The notes: generated from the letters alone by a model not told the origin. DNA of 64,000 bases from Salminus brasiliensis (GCF_030463535.1 NC_132878.1:97899040-97963039); one strand, 5' to 3'. Shown: positions 1 through 12,096, counted from the stretch's first letter. Translations and numbers: made by a program.

Positions 1-139
1 TGTAAAATTCTTATGAATATTTGGAGATTAAACACACACTTAAAAACAGCTTTTAAGAACTTTAGACCTGAAAAATTCTGATCTGTGGCATTTTTTAAAA
101 TGAATGTTAGATCTTTCATTGAAAGGCATTTTTTGTAAA

Positions 140-550
140 TGTTTCTGTGACTACAGTTGCACATATTATTCAGAAATTTAAGATCCATGGGACTGTAGCC
201 AACCTCCCTGGATGTGGCCGCAGGAGGAAAATTGATGACAAATCAAAGAGACGAATGGAAACAATGCGCATGGTAACAAAAGAGCCCAGAAAAACTTCTA
301 AAGAGATTAAAGGTGAACTTCAAGTTCAAGGAACATCATAGTCAGATCGCACCATCTGTCATTGTGTGAGCCAAAGTGGACTTCATGGGAGACGACCAAG
401 GAGGACACCATTGTTGAAAACAAATCATAAAATGCCAGACTGGAGTTTGCCAAACTACATATTGACTCTGTTATGTTCTGGGGCTGCTTTGCTGCATCTG
501 GCACAGGGTGTCTTGAACCTGTGCAGGATACAATGAAATCTTAAGACTAT
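140..550 (+). mobile_element. Tc1-like transposase fragment, left part (split by minisatellite)
   Basis: In pieces this encodes a Tc1-family transposase: a helix-turn-helix region with motifs such as FKIHGTVANLPGCGR, then GRPRRT-type and TNHKKA-type residues, and a [13 protein letters not shown] segment. A block between the TNHKKA part and the catalytic part is missing compared with the copy at 10180-11205, and a TAG interrupts it near 340. It is a dead, internally deleted copy. The match breaks off at about 550, where a tandem array begins, and resumes at 1560. Family assignment rests on these motifs and on the other copies in this window. Confidence 0.85.
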
Positions 551-1559
551 CAGCTCGACAGGCTAACTAGTATCATGCTAGCTAATACAGTCGAAGGGGG
601 ATCAGCTCGACTGGCTAACTAGTATCATGCTAGCTAATACAGTCGAAGGAGGATCAGCTCGACTGGCTAACTAGTAGCGTGATAGCTAATACAGTCGAAG
701 GGGGATCAGCTCGACTGGCTAACTAGTATCATGCTAGCTAATACAGTCGAAGGGGGATCAGCTCGACAGGCTAACTAGTATCATGCTAGCTAATACAGTC
801 GAAGGGGGATCAGCTCGACTGGCTAACTAGTATCATGCTAGCTAATACAGTCGAAGGGGGATCAGCTCGACAGGCTAACTAGTATCATGCTAGCTAATAC
901 AGTCGAAGGGGGATCAGCTCGACAGGCTAACTAGTATCATGCTAGCTAATACAGTCGAAGGAGGATCAGCTCGACTGGCTAACTAGTAGCATGATAGCTA
1001 ATACAATGGAAGGAGGATCAGCTCGACTGGCTAACTAGTATCATGCTAGCTAATACAATGGAAGGAGGATCAGCTCGACTGGCTAACTAGTATCATGCTA
1101 GCTAATACAGTCGAAGAGGATCAGCTCGACTGGCTAACTAGTATCATGCTAGCTAATGTAGTCGAAGAGGATCAGCTCGACTGGCTGACTAGTATCATGC
1201 TAGCTAATACAGTCGAAGGGGGATCAGCTCGACAGGCTAACTAGTATCATGCTAGCTAATACAGTCGAAGGGGGATCAGCTCGACTGGCTAACTAGTATC
1301 ATGCTAGCTAATACAGTCGAAGAGGATCAGCTCGACTGGCTAACTAGTAGCATGCTAGCTAATACAATCGAAGAGGATCAGCTCGACTGGCTAACTAGTA
1401 GCGTGATAGCTAATACAGTCGAAGGGGGATCAGCTCGACAGGCTAACTAGTATCATGCTAGCTAATACAGTCGAAGGGGGATCAGCTCGACTGGCTAACT
1501 AGTATCATGCTAGCTAATACAGTCGAAGGGGGATCAGCTCGACAGGCTAACTAGTATCA
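551..1559. repeat. Minisatellite, about 52-bp unit, roughly 19 copies
   Basis: A nearly perfect head-to-tail array. The unit runs from GCTCGACTGG through CTAACTAGTATCATGCTAGC and TAATACAGTC to GAAGGGGGATCA. Units differ mainly by A or T after CTCGAC, by GGGGG/GGAGG/GAGG (the last shortens the unit by 2) and by the core sequence. Each unit is an imperfect dyad: TCGACTG near its start pairs with CAGTCGA near its end, with CTAACTAG and CTAGCTAA inside. The array sits inside the Tc1 fossil, replacing about two bases, and both of its edges carry ATCAG. It has no coding potential. Confidence 0.97.
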
Positions 1560-1636
1560 GGATTCTAGAGAGAAATGTCCAGTCTGCCCAGTGTCAGAAA
1601 GCTTGGTCTTAGTCGCAGGTCACCTTAGTGCAAAAT
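1560..1636 (+). mobile_element. Tc1-like transposase fragment, right part
   Basis: This continues the transposase reading interrupted at 550. It matches the 10810-10870 stretch of the other Tc1 copy (GATTCTAGAGAGAAATG, then CAGTGTCAGAAAGCT). The match fades at about 1636, so the 3' half and 3' terminal repeat of this element are absent. Confidence 0.75.
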
Positions 1637-2011
1637 AAGTTTCTGATTTTAGGGGTTAAACAGAATAATACTACTACTAATATAATAATAATAATAATAA
1701 TAATGTATAAATGCAATTGTATTTTAATTAATTTAAAGATAATTCATCCATCTTTTTGTTCTCCTTTCTTTAGCTTCCTTTACTGTCTATAACATAATTA
1801 TTAAAATGTGTGTATTAGACCTTTCTGTCTGTATTAGACCTTTCTACAACAGAATCAGTCTAAACACACAGCTGTCTTAGAACACCTCAGAACCCTTGTG
1901 CGAGGCTGAAAGGAACCAGTAGCTGTTTTATTAAAGTATTGATTCTTGCTGGTTATCTGATAAACAGCCAATGCCTCCAATGCAGCCAATGCATCAACAT
2001 TTCACATCACA
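1637..2011. other. AT-rich spacer with an (AAT)n microsatellite
   Basis: No gene is seen. An (AAT)n run lies at about 1675-1704. A short patch at 1889-1926 resembles 27504-27545, next to the larger duplicated block that follows. Confidence 0.6.
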
Positions 2012-2612
2012 AAGTAGGTGAGATATTTATGAATGTCAAGGTATGCCATATTACCTCAGACGTGACTGATAGGCTGCAGTCTGCAGAGATTTGAAACCAA
2101 TCATGAGTTTTGAGCAATCATTTAGCAGCTCTCTTAATTCTCCTATGTGTAGTGTAATAAGAGATTATTGAGTAAGCGGGAAAGATGCTGGGACCTACCA
2201 GGGACTAACTCTTAATGAAAAGAGGAACTATATTGTACATGTCAGCATGTGCTGTTGAAAGTTCACCAGATGCTTCCTCACGATTATAACACACGAGTAG
2301 AAAGACCTCATTATCAAGTTTTTTTCCGTAGTAGTTTGGGAATCATGAATTGGGTAACAATACATGTGTATCAATAAGTGTAATGTGTCAAGTATGGGTC
2401 TGAACAGGAGGTAGGTTAGATAACTATGTATGTGATGCCAATGCAGACGTGCTCTGAAATAAAGTCTGTTCTTACTGGGCTTACACAGTCTTTCACGTCA
2501 GGAATGGCAAACAAAGGAGACACACAAAATGCTGTACTCAAACAAAGATAGACAATAAACATCAAACAGGATTATCGAAAAAACACCCTCAGCCTAGAGG
2601 CTGAGAATAAGG
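2012..2612 (+). repeat. Duplicated block, copy 1 (partner 27802-28678)
   Basis: It aligns base for base over most of its length with 27802-28678, from AAGTAGGTGAGATATTTATG to CTAGAGGCTGAGAATAAGG. The partner carries an extra stretch of about 260 bp after ACAGTCTTT and a small indel near 27895. The two blocks lie upstream of FTL-1 and FTL-3, which are themselves paralogues, so the duplication probably carried gene and flank together. No open gene is seen in the block. Confidence 0.85.
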
Positions 2613-3174
2613 CTGAAACTGAAATGCTTGTTCACAGAAATGAATAGACTTAAGGGCAGTGAGCTGAGCCCTTGGTAGTTTCCAAAATAAATTACAAATT
2701 CACTTGAATTGTTTTCTTTGTTTTTCTTTTTCAAAAATTTCCTTTTTAAAAGTCCTCCACACCCAATCTACAAGACCCTTGGACCGGTCCATATTATACA
2801 TTTTATAATATGACAAGAAATTCCACATAATTCTGCCTTGGCAATATGTGAGTTGAAAGTTTCCACTTTGAAAGAGAGAGCAGCATTTTTGTCTTTCAGT
2901 TTCTTTACACCATCTGTGAGGGTAAGGGTCAATACTTTTTTAGAAGTTTCTCAGGACCATGCAGTGTGTCTCTTATTTATATACATGGCAGGAGAGCACA
3001 TCAATATTACTGTAAAGTCTCTCAGCTCAATGCTGGGTTGTGAATTGTACTCCTGCAATGTGACAATTCAGTGAGCCATCTAGACCTCTGGCTCCTTAAA
3101 GCACATGAATCATGCTAGTGTAGGTTGTGGGAATTCTAGATAAATACATGTTTCATATAACAAGGATATATCTT
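2613..3174. other. Non-coding spacer
   Basis: No supported gene. A short phrase at about 2745-2775 (CTCCACACCCAATCTACAAG) recurs near 11575, which suggests a shared decayed repeat. Confidence 0.5.
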
Positions 3175-3710
3175 GAGCGGGATATAACGAGGGGGTAAAC
3201 TAAGGAGGAGTACAACAAAAACAGGATTAACTAGAAACTAGATCCAGAGCCGTGCTCTGTGAACACACAGGGGTAGCTGGAGGGCCATCTGCCTAACTAG
3301 ATAACGAGGCCAACCAAACCTGAGTATGTAGTGACTGCCTCAAGCTGGGGTCACCTAGGAGCATGAGCAGGAAGCGAACGTAACACTTGCCTCTCAAATC
3401 AGACTATGATAACTCTAAACTATGAAGGGATCACTTACCAACCTGAGCACACCACCAACGGAGGTCCAACGGAGAGTCACAGAGATTCCTGGAGATTCAA
3501 TTCACGGCAAGAAGTAGCAGTCGCAGAGCTCCTTAAAATGCTCCCAGTCCCAGGTGCAACTGATGAACACATATGAACAGTGATAAACACAAACAACTAG
3601 GAAGTGAGGTCGGAAGTGAGGTCCTTATTTTGGCCTGTGGGCGGCGGCTCGGGATCGCCCCAGAGGGGAGCACAAGAACGAGGGCCTAGCACCCTGAAGA
3701 GAAATATTGA
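3175..3710. repeat. Unclassified dispersed repeat, copy 1
   Basis: Homologous to 21985-22600 in the same orientation. Shared landmarks are CCAGAGC..GTGCTCTGTGAA, a cytosine-rich AGATAACGAGGCCAACC-type stretch, TTAAAATGCTCCCAG and GGCCTGTGGGCGGCG..ATCGCCCCAG. The ends are not sharp and no coding frame is visible. It may be the non-coding end of a retroelement, but I cannot name the family. Confidence 0.7.
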
Positions 3711-3789
3711 TTAACTGAAATACGTCTGCAGGAATTGTCCAAAATACCTCCTGATCATTCTACAGATCTTATTTTCAGCAATTGGAAAT

Positions 3790-4265
3790 GTTTTGTGGAA
3801 GTGCTGCCGCTAATGGGGGATCTACAAGTTATTAAATTCAAGGGTTTACACTTTCAGATCTTCAGCTCTGGGTTTCACTAGTGCTAGTTTTGTGTTCACC
3901 AACAGCTTGGACTACTGATTACAGGAATGACAGGAAAGACACAGTAGAGTAAATGTTTGAGACCATCAGATGATAACAGATAATACGCTGAGCCTAAATC
4001 AATCTTAAGAAATTTGCATTTTAGGGGAATGTCTTAAGAATTCCCTGCAGAGCTGAGCAGTAGATGTTACTGAGATAAGAAAGTGTTAAACATCCTGTTA
4101 AAAATTTGTATAATGTCTGTCATGAACATTCTCACTCTGGTTAATCAAATTTATCTTGCACATTTTTACCAGGTAGTTCTTCCGGGACACCATGAACTGC
4201 ATAGAATGGTCAGAGGCATTTCAACAATTAGAAGTTTGGGACCAAAATATCTGCTTTTCTTAGTG
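3790..4265 (+). repeat. Local tandem duplication, copy A (partner 4538-5110)
   Basis: GCTGCCGCTAATGGGGGATC, GATTACAGGAATGACAG, AATTTGCATTT and AATTCCCTGCAGAGC all recur in the same order about 750 bp downstream. The block ends with GTGTTAAACATCCTGTTAAA, which recurs at 5038. It lies just upstream of FTL-1. No gene is seen. Confidence 0.85.
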
Positions 4266-4537
4266 AAAAGTGGTATAAAATAATATTATGTTTCCTCTAG
4301 CATTTCCTGTGACCCTCCCTGGTAAAGGACTCAAGCCTTAACCTCAGAGCATTAAGATGTAGACCTCATATTTACTAGTGTTTAGATGGGAAAGGCCCAG
4401 GATCTCATTAACATAGCTTGTGACTAACGCTGCGGTAGGGATGCAGGGGCCAGGGTGGCAGGAAGTGTATTAGCAGCGCTAAAACTGTAGTAGCGATGCT
4501 AACAATACCGTATCAATGTTGGACAAGGCTGGCGATG

Positions 4538-5110
4538 TGCTGCTGCTAATGGGGGGATCTACAGTTATTAAATGCAAGGTTTTACATGGATTTTCAGATC
4601 GTCATCTTTGGGTTCAGCACTAGAGTGCTAGTGTCATGTTCACCTACTGCTTGAGCTGTTGATTACAGGAATGACAGAAAGACACAGTGAAGTAAATATT
4701 TGAGACCGTCATATGATGACAGAGATTAAGCTGAGCCAAAATCAATCAAAAGGAATTTGCATTTCAGGAGAATTCCCTGCAGAGCGGAGCTAAAGATGTA
4801 ACATAGCTATGTGTGGCTGTTCACCAGCAGGCCCCGCTGGGCCTTCGCCTCCCAGCCATCTGAGCGCGCCGAATGATGTCAAAACTCACCCTTACTTCCC
4901 GTGCTGAGCGGTCAGCAATGGAGGACGTTTTGGGGAGGGAGGGGGGTCATCGTCCTTTCTTCCCCGTTCTCTTGCATTTGCTGGAAGTCTTGACCCAGGG
5001 CAAAGCATGTGACCCCAGTCCGGACTGTGATAAAAAGGTGTTAAACATCCTGTTAAAAATGTGTATAAGGTCTGATCCGTCTCAAACATTTTCACTCTGG
5101 TTATTCACAC
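4538..5110 (+). repeat. Local tandem duplication, copy B, with a GC-rich insert
   Basis: Second copy of the 3790-4265 block. About 4808-5030 is an extra GC-rich stretch absent from copy A, so copy B looks interrupted by an insertion or copy A suffered a deletion. Copy B ends 70 bp before the FTL-1 leader exon and so overlaps where a promoter or untranslated exon would be expected. No clear TATA box is seen. Confidence 0.8.
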
Positions 5111-5180
5111 AAACGTGAATTGTACCTTGGAGGACTGGACTCATCAACAAGCGGCTTCTTACTTGCTGTTTTTCAGAAAA

Positions 5181-7188
5181 ATGGGATGCCTCATGTTCTA
5201 CCTGCTGGGGATGGTAACCATCAGTGCTTTCCCTGAATTGGCAGCCACGAAAGGTATGCATTGCCCTTACATATATGTTTTGTAGGTTCTTGTTTGTATG
5301 GCTCCCTGATGAATCTCTCTTCAGTTCCCCAGCCCTCCCACCCCACTAAATAAGTACCTACCTCTAATTACTTAATTTCTTTATATTTTACAGAACAAAT
5401 CTGGACTGCACAGCCAAAAAACCTTGCACTTTATGGAAAAGCCACTCAGTCCACCCTGGTTAATAACCCCTGGGCGCCATACGGTGCCTACAACGCTATA
5501 GATGGAAACACTGATTCAAACTACAACCATGGCTCTTGCACCACCACTGAGTGGCAGAAAAACCCCTGGTGGAGAGTGGACCTGCTGGACGAGTACACAG
5601 TGACCTCTATCACCATCACTAACAGAGGAGACTCTGCACCAGAGAGGATCAACAGAGCTGAGATACACATCGGAAACTGTTTCTGGACAATGGGAACAGC
5701 AATCCTCGGTGAGAGTGTACTTGTTCTTACATCTGTCTCTGCATCCAAGCTCACAACCATGACATCTGGAGTAATTCTTGATGACCAGCTTCATTTTACC
5801 ATTACATAAAGTCTACTACCAAATAGTACATGTTGGTACTTGACAACTTCAGATAAATACAACCCTTCCTGACTGTTAAGACCTCTTTTCTCAAGTCTAC
5901 AAGCGTTAGTCATTTCTAGGCTATTGCATATTGTTTCCTTAATACTCATCTTTCCTTTAAGGAATTAATTTTAGTTGATTTTTATTGGGGACAAATTCAT
6001 GTGCAATAACTCCTTGTTGATAAATTCTTATAGAACCTTTTTAAAAAAAGTGTTCCAAAATAAAAGTGCTTTTCAGTACTATTTAAAACCATTATTGCCA
6101 AGAGTGTAGTAAAAATGTGTACATATGTACTGTGTTGTCTTTTCTCTTTAGTGCTGGGGTGGCACCATCCCAGAAGAAAATTCCATGACCTTCAAGTTTG
6201 AGAAAGGATTCTCAGGTCGTTATGTTAACGTGGTCATCCCTGGAAATAACCGGCCTCTGACTCTCTGTGAGGTTGAGGTCTACGGTTATCCCACTCCAGA
6301 TGGTGAGAAAATATATAAGGCAGTGTTGTTTAAGAGTGCCTATCCATCCATACTTGTATAATAATGTTTGTACAAACTCCATCAAAATTTGACAACCTGG
6401 ATTTTATTCATTTTAATATGCCACAGTACAAGTAAATATGATAGAAGTGTCCAGGGCTAAGTTTATCTCCTAGTCTAACTCCTACTACTTAGGTAAGGGC
6501 TAGAGGCTAACAAACTGTCCATCAAAAGTTGGGCTACAGGTGGAGCTACACCAAAGAGGTTTCTGATAAAGTGGCCCAGGAGTAAAACTTTCTAGGAAGT
6601 CCACATAAGACCTAATCCTGTTTATTCTTCACCACTGCTGTTGTTTCCTGTGCAGGAGAGAACGTAGCACTGAAGGGAAGAGCTACACAGTCCAGGCTTT
6701 ATGGTACTGGTTTTCCATCTAATGCCATTGATGGAAACAGAGATGGTGCGTATGGTCATGGTTCCTGCACACACACCTACGACGACCTCAGCCCCTGGTG
6801 GAGACTGGATCTTCTGAAACGACACAAAGTGTTTTCCATCATTGTCGCCAACAGACACGATACTGTTCCCGAAAGGCTGACTGGAGCTGAAATCAGAATC
6901 GGAGACAGTCTGGAGAACAACGGCAACAACAACCCGAGATAAATCATCCTCAGATTTTACACTTTTTAAACTACTGTCTTTATAAACAGAAGATCCTGTT
7001 GGTAACAATCAAGTTTCATGTTCTGCCTCATCAGGTGTGCAGTGATCTCCTCCATCGATAAGCAGAACCCTGTCATGTCCTTTCAGTGTAACAGGATGGA
7101 AGGGCGGTACATCAATGTCGTGATCCCAGGAAGGAAGGAGTATCTCACACTGTGTGAGGTGGAGGTGTATGGAGCTCCTCTGATCTGA
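5181..7188 (+). pseudogene. FTL-1: fucolectin (two F-type lectin domains), decayed
   Basis: Five coding exons are recognisable: leader 5181-5253, D1 5394-5708 and 6152-6302, D2 6656-6938 and 7035-7188. The leader begins MGCLMFYLLGM and looks like a signal peptide. D1 shows [21 protein letters not shown] and [11 protein letters not shown]2 shows [20 protein letters not shown] and PERL, then LCEVEVYG. Three lesions stand out. One base is missing near 5680 compared with FTL-3. Four bases are missing near 6158. The donor after exon 4 reads GAG|ATAAAT, so the GT is gone and a stop follows at once. The frameshifts do not cancel. D1 carries Thr where F-type lectins have the fucose-binding His; D2 has the full motif. 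Family members bind L-fucose with Ca2+ and are secreted. Exons 4-5 are almost identical to FTL-2. Sequencing error could mimic one lesion, hardly three. Confidence 0.88.
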
Positions 7189-7257
7189 GGAACCTCAACA
7201 AACCCTAAGAGAAATTAATTTTGAGTCTAAAACTGTTGAATTTAACAGTAATATCAA

Positions 7258-7263
7258 AATAAA
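7258..7263 (+). promoter_or_regulatory. Polyadenylation signal of FTL-1
   Basis: AATAAA lies 70 bp after the stop codon, in TCAAAATAAAAGCTCTA. The same context occurs downstream of FTL-2 on the other strand. Confidence 0.7.
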
Positions 7264-7484
7264 AGCTCTAGTCTCAGACTTTTACCCTCAAAAGTCCTTA
7301 TTTACTTCATACTGTTGAAACCAATAATCATTCCAGCATTAGGTGTTGTCAGCAGGTATTCCCCATTTGAAACATCCTTTAAAAATGTGGTTGAAGCAGC
7401 AAAGGATTCATTGACATACATTGTATACGGATCTTTGTTTGATATGAGTTTGAAAAGAACTCATCACAATTATCAATCAGTCGT

Positions 7485-7830
7485 TCCACTGTCCGGTAAG
7501 TCATTTACAAGTGGGACAACTGACCATCATGGCCAGGTCAGGCCGTCCTTGCAAGTTCAGCCCAACAGCAGACCACAAGATAAGTCCTAAAATCTCATCC
7601 ACAGGTCTCTTTTGCCACGGTTGATGTCAAAGCATCTATAGCCAGGATCTCAACCCCATAGAAAACCTTTGGAGGGAGTTGAAAGTCTGTGTTGCCTGCC
7701 AACAGCCCCAAAACATCACTGCTCTAGAGGAGATCTGCTTGGAGGAATGGGCCAACATACCAGCAACAGTGTGTGCCAACCTTGTGAAGACTTAAAGAAA
7801 ACGTTTGACCTCTGTCATATGAATTTTTGA
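7485..7830 (+). mobile_element. Tc1/mariner-like transposase remnant (C-terminal part)
   Basis: The translation shows a typical Tc1-family C terminus: [16 protein letters not shown], containing the last catalytic acidic residue, then [16 protein letters not shown]. The upstream part (7485-7600) is out of frame with it. It lies about 300 bp downstream of FTL-1. It is a different lineage from the copies at 140 and 10180, whose motif reads [11 protein letters not shown]. Confidence 0.8.
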
Positions 7831-8289
7831 CAACCAACAAGAAACTGTACCAACAAGTTTGGTAGGCTAACGTGTTTTAGAAGTTACTTATACCAAGGTG
7901 CTAATAAACACAGTACAAGTGCCAGAGGTACCTGATTTGAGGTTCAGTAAAGCCTGCACTTATCCTGAACAGTGTGAATTGTTACAACTAGCCACTTTTG
8001 TTTTGTTCAGTAACCTTTCAAACACGTTGGCCAAGCAAACAGTGCCTGGCAAGTTAACTGTTGTTTGTCAAATATTGATATGTAGTGTATTACAAAAACA
8101 ATCAAATGTAGCTGACCATCATAAATGTTTAATTGATCTGTGGGATTCAATACAAAGAGGCGTCACCATAACCTAAAATAAACATTTCACAGAAAGGTAA
8201 TTGGGGCAAACTAAGAAATATATATGTCAGACAGTTTACATTGGTAAAAAAACATAAAAAAAAAGATATTTACTGGGGCATTATAATTA
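7831..8289. other. Spacer, nothing recognised
   Basis: AT-rich; probably includes the decayed 3' end of the preceding Tc1-like element. No supported gene. Confidence 0.4.
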
Positions 8290-8655
8290 GAACATATGGG
8301 TTGAGGCGGGTTACATGTGCAGTGAGACAGTATTAGGGCTACAGCAATACTCATTATCAGGGCAGGCAGAGGTAATTTAACAGGCAGGCAGATACAACAC
8401 AGGTAAATCCATAATCCAGGTATTCAGAGAACAAGGCAGAGGGTCAAAACCAGAATAACCAACAAGGCCGCCGATGCCGCCACCACTTCCACTGCCTCAG
8501 AGATTGATAACAGTGACTTCACAAACAACACTCAAAACTGAGGTACTTAAGAGAAGAGTTGGAGCCTCAGGTGAAGGGCGGAGCTTTGCTGCAAAATGAA
8601 GCACATGACCTGTGCATGTGCCCCACTGAGGCCAGCAGAGGGAGAGACATTACAA
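8290..8655. repeat. Dispersed repeat rich in GGCAGGCAG
   Basis: GGTTGAGGC, GTGCAGTGA and GGCAGGCAGA-type motifs also occur at 56540-56650 in intron 3 of FTL-6. It resembles non-coding ends of fish retroelements, but the family cannot be named from the sequence alone. Confidence 0.45.
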
Positions 8656-9227
8656 TAATGTACTAAACAGGCACCAAATATCATCAGAGGGTTGAAAATC
8701 CACAAGGAATTCATTCAATTTCAAGGACTAATGTCTACAGACCCTTAGTTGATTTTAAGTTAAATCTTTCATATAGTGAGGGTATAAATCATTGTGTAAG
8801 CGAGAAGGGAAGTTGCAGAAACTTATCAAGGACTGACGTCATCAAAAGACGAAACTCTAATGTACTGTATGTATGAAAGAGCAGACTAATAAAATGTAAT
8901 AATGGCACCCCCTCCTGACTTCAGCAAGTTCAGCACATTGCTAGACTGTGTGCTTTGGCTGAGCTCTGTCTCCCTCTTGGCCACTCCAGCCTCTCCTATG
9001 ATATTACCTCCTTTCAGTTGCAGCCCTTTGTAACCTCCCTCTATTATATTCCACCTGATCCTCCTGCCATCAGCACCTGCCCCAGGAGCTTCCGGTTTGG
9101 CTCCCCCTTACTAAGACTGGACCAACACAATCCGGTCTTCACCTTGGCAACTCCCTGTTGGTGTTGTCATGGTGTCTGCCTCACTGCTCTCTGTAATTCT
9201 TGATGGAAGTTGTGTTGTTTTCTTTAG
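8656..9227. other. Spacer upstream of the orphan lectin exon
   Basis: No F-type exon 2 or leader is visible. The pyrimidine-rich stretch at 8940-9200 is open in one frame but has no recognisable domain. Confidence 0.4.
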
Positions 9228-9354
9228 GGTTGGAGTGATTTCATCTCAATCCTTTCACGTCAATCAAGGAGTCTCATCAATGCGATCATAACTGGAAAGA
9301 ATCGGATCCTGATTCTCTGTGAGGTTGAAGTTTTTGGGGACCCACAGTCAGTTG
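9228..9354 (+). pseudogene. Orphan F-type lectin exon 3 (D1 second half), frameshifted
   Basis: It has an intact acceptor (TTTCTTTAG) and donor (GTTG|GTAAGG) and aligns with exon 3 of FTL-5 and FTL-6: GTTGGAGTGATTTCATC at the start, GGAGTCTCA in the middle, and ATCCTGATTCTCTGTGAGG giving ILCEVEVFG. About 10 bases coding for the GRYV part are deleted, which breaks the frame. No partner exons were found within 3 kb, so this is the only trace of a further gene copy. Confidence 0.8.
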
Positions 9355-9561
9355 GTAAGGATTGTCAGTTTTAATAAAAAGTTACATATTAGTTTCATAG
9401 TAGACTCTGAATAATTAGTACTTATTTCATAATTATGAGGTACGGAATAATTAGTGCTTTTAAATTTCATTTTACTTACTGAATAATTAGCAGATGCTAA
9501 ACGAATCATTAATACTGAATAAATATGAATTACTAAATAATTCATAGATACTTAATTACAC

Positions 9562-9972
9562 ATGTTATCAAATTAATTACAAATGAAAATCTGACATTGA
9601 TTTTGAACCATGCTTCAACAGAATTATTTAAAAAAGTAAACTCATTAAACAGGCCTGGACAAAAATGATGATACCCCTGAAAATAATGTGACCAAAGGGA
9701 CATGTTAAATCAAGGTGTGTCCACTAATTAGCATTACGGGTGTCTACAATCTTGTAATCAGTCAGTGGGCCTATATATAGGGCTAAAAGTAGTCACTGTG
9801 CTGTTTGGTGACATGGTGTGTACCACACTCAACATGGACCAGAGGACACGAAGGAAAGAGTTGTCTCAGGAGATTAGAAAGAAAATTATAGACAAGCATG
9901 TTAAAGGTAAAGGTTATAAGACCATCTTCAAGCAGCTTGATGTTCCTGTGACTACAGTTCCACATAATATGG
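9562..9972 (+). mobile_element. Tc1-like element, 5' part (terminal repeat and transposase start)
   Basis: It contains the inner terminal-repeat sequence (AATGAAAATCTGACATTG to CAGGCCTGGACAAAAATGATG), then an upstream region and the transposase start MDQRTRRKELSQEIRK up to VPVTTVPHNMG, where homology stops. It is the 5' third of the family whose deleted copy follows at 10180. The outer terminal repeat is missing. Confidence 0.8.
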
Positions 9973-10179
9973 GTGTTTTGTTTTGTTTTTGCTCAATGTT
10001 TAGGGAAAACATTTTAGGGAAAGGTCGATGGACTAAATGGTTGGAATTTGGACATTTTAAATTTTATTTTCTGAAGTTTCATATGTATTTGCTTAAGTCA
10101 TATCCCTATACACATTGTCAAAGTTCTTATTATATTCTTATTATGTTCTATTATAATTTGATCTGAAGTACTGTAAGTG

Positions 10180-11205
<1,026 letters not shown>

Positions 11206-11312
11206 TATAGAGTCCTGATGAATATACAATGGGATAGAGGTCCACAGTCTGGGTGCACAACAATTGAAGGCCCGAGCACTCGTAGTACTGAGATGATAGG
11301 ATGGAACCAACA
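11206..11312 (-). mobile_element. LINE reverse transcriptase C-terminal fragment
   Basis: The minus strand encodes ARAFNCCAPRLWTSIPL, a motif seen near the C terminus of L2/CR1-type LINE proteins (compare KWWNELPLSVR in the 32.7-kb element). It is only about 100 bp long. Confidence 0.6.
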
Positions 11313-11699
11313 GCAGACCAGCAGCAGATATTGATCCCTGACAGAACCTTAAGCATGTAGTTGTTCAACAAGTAGTATTGATGAGAAAACTATTCAGAAC
11401 CCTACCAACACATCAGAAACTATTAAAAGAACATGTGGGATTGCTTGTAATTTGTATTGACTGCCACTTTGAAGAACATTTCCAAAACCAATTGGTGGCC
11501 AAAGGTAGGTGATAATTTTGAAGCACCTGCATACCCTGTGTACAAAATTATCTGACAAGCAATTCCAAAAGCCTCCACACCCAATCTGCAAGACCCTTCT
11601 GGACTCAGCTGTACTATGGCTTTACTGTGCCGCTACATCTCAGAAGATACAAGTACATTTTTATCATCACTAATGCTAATGTGTGCATGTGTGAGCTGT

Positions 11700-11960
11700 T
11701 CACGACCTGAAGCAAGCAATACATGGGAGAAAACCCACCAATGTAACAAAGTTGAAGCTGTTCTGTATGGCAGAATGGGCTAAAATTCCTCCAAAACAAT
11801 ATGTGGGACAAATCAACAGTTGCAAAAATGTTTAGAGGCAGTTATTTCTGCATAAGGGGGTCACGCCTTGTAAGCAAGGTTCACATACTTTTGCTACTCA
11901 CAGATCTCTAATACTGGATAATTGTCTAATAAAGTCTAATGTCAAACATTTTTATGTAAT
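11700..11960 (+). mobile_element. Tc1-like element, 3' remnant
   Basis: It encodes scattered matches to a Tc1-like C terminus (AEWAKIPPKQYVGQINS, then LRGS-type residues) followed by GGGGGTCAC..TTCACATACTTTTGC, the usual 3' end of this kind of element. Stops interrupt the frame. Assignment is from remembered family features and from position. Confidence 0.55.
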
Positions 11961-12096
11961 TTTTTTAGAAGATTTTTTTGTAGATTTTTTACTATCTACT
12001 TTCAGGTCAGGCATGTCTGAATTAGAAGTTTTAGGTCACATTTGTGTAGTAATATAAGAAGTTTTTAAGACTTCATTACCTTTCATGAATGTACTA

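Noticed and set aside
551-1559. Regular direct repeats resembling a CRISPR array
   Set aside because: The units follow each other without unique spacers, the setting is an animal genome, and no cas-like genes are present. It is a minisatellite.
5181-7188. FTL-1 as a functional gene
   Set aside because: Two frameshifts that do not cancel and a lost splice donor, each at a place where the sister genes agree with one another.
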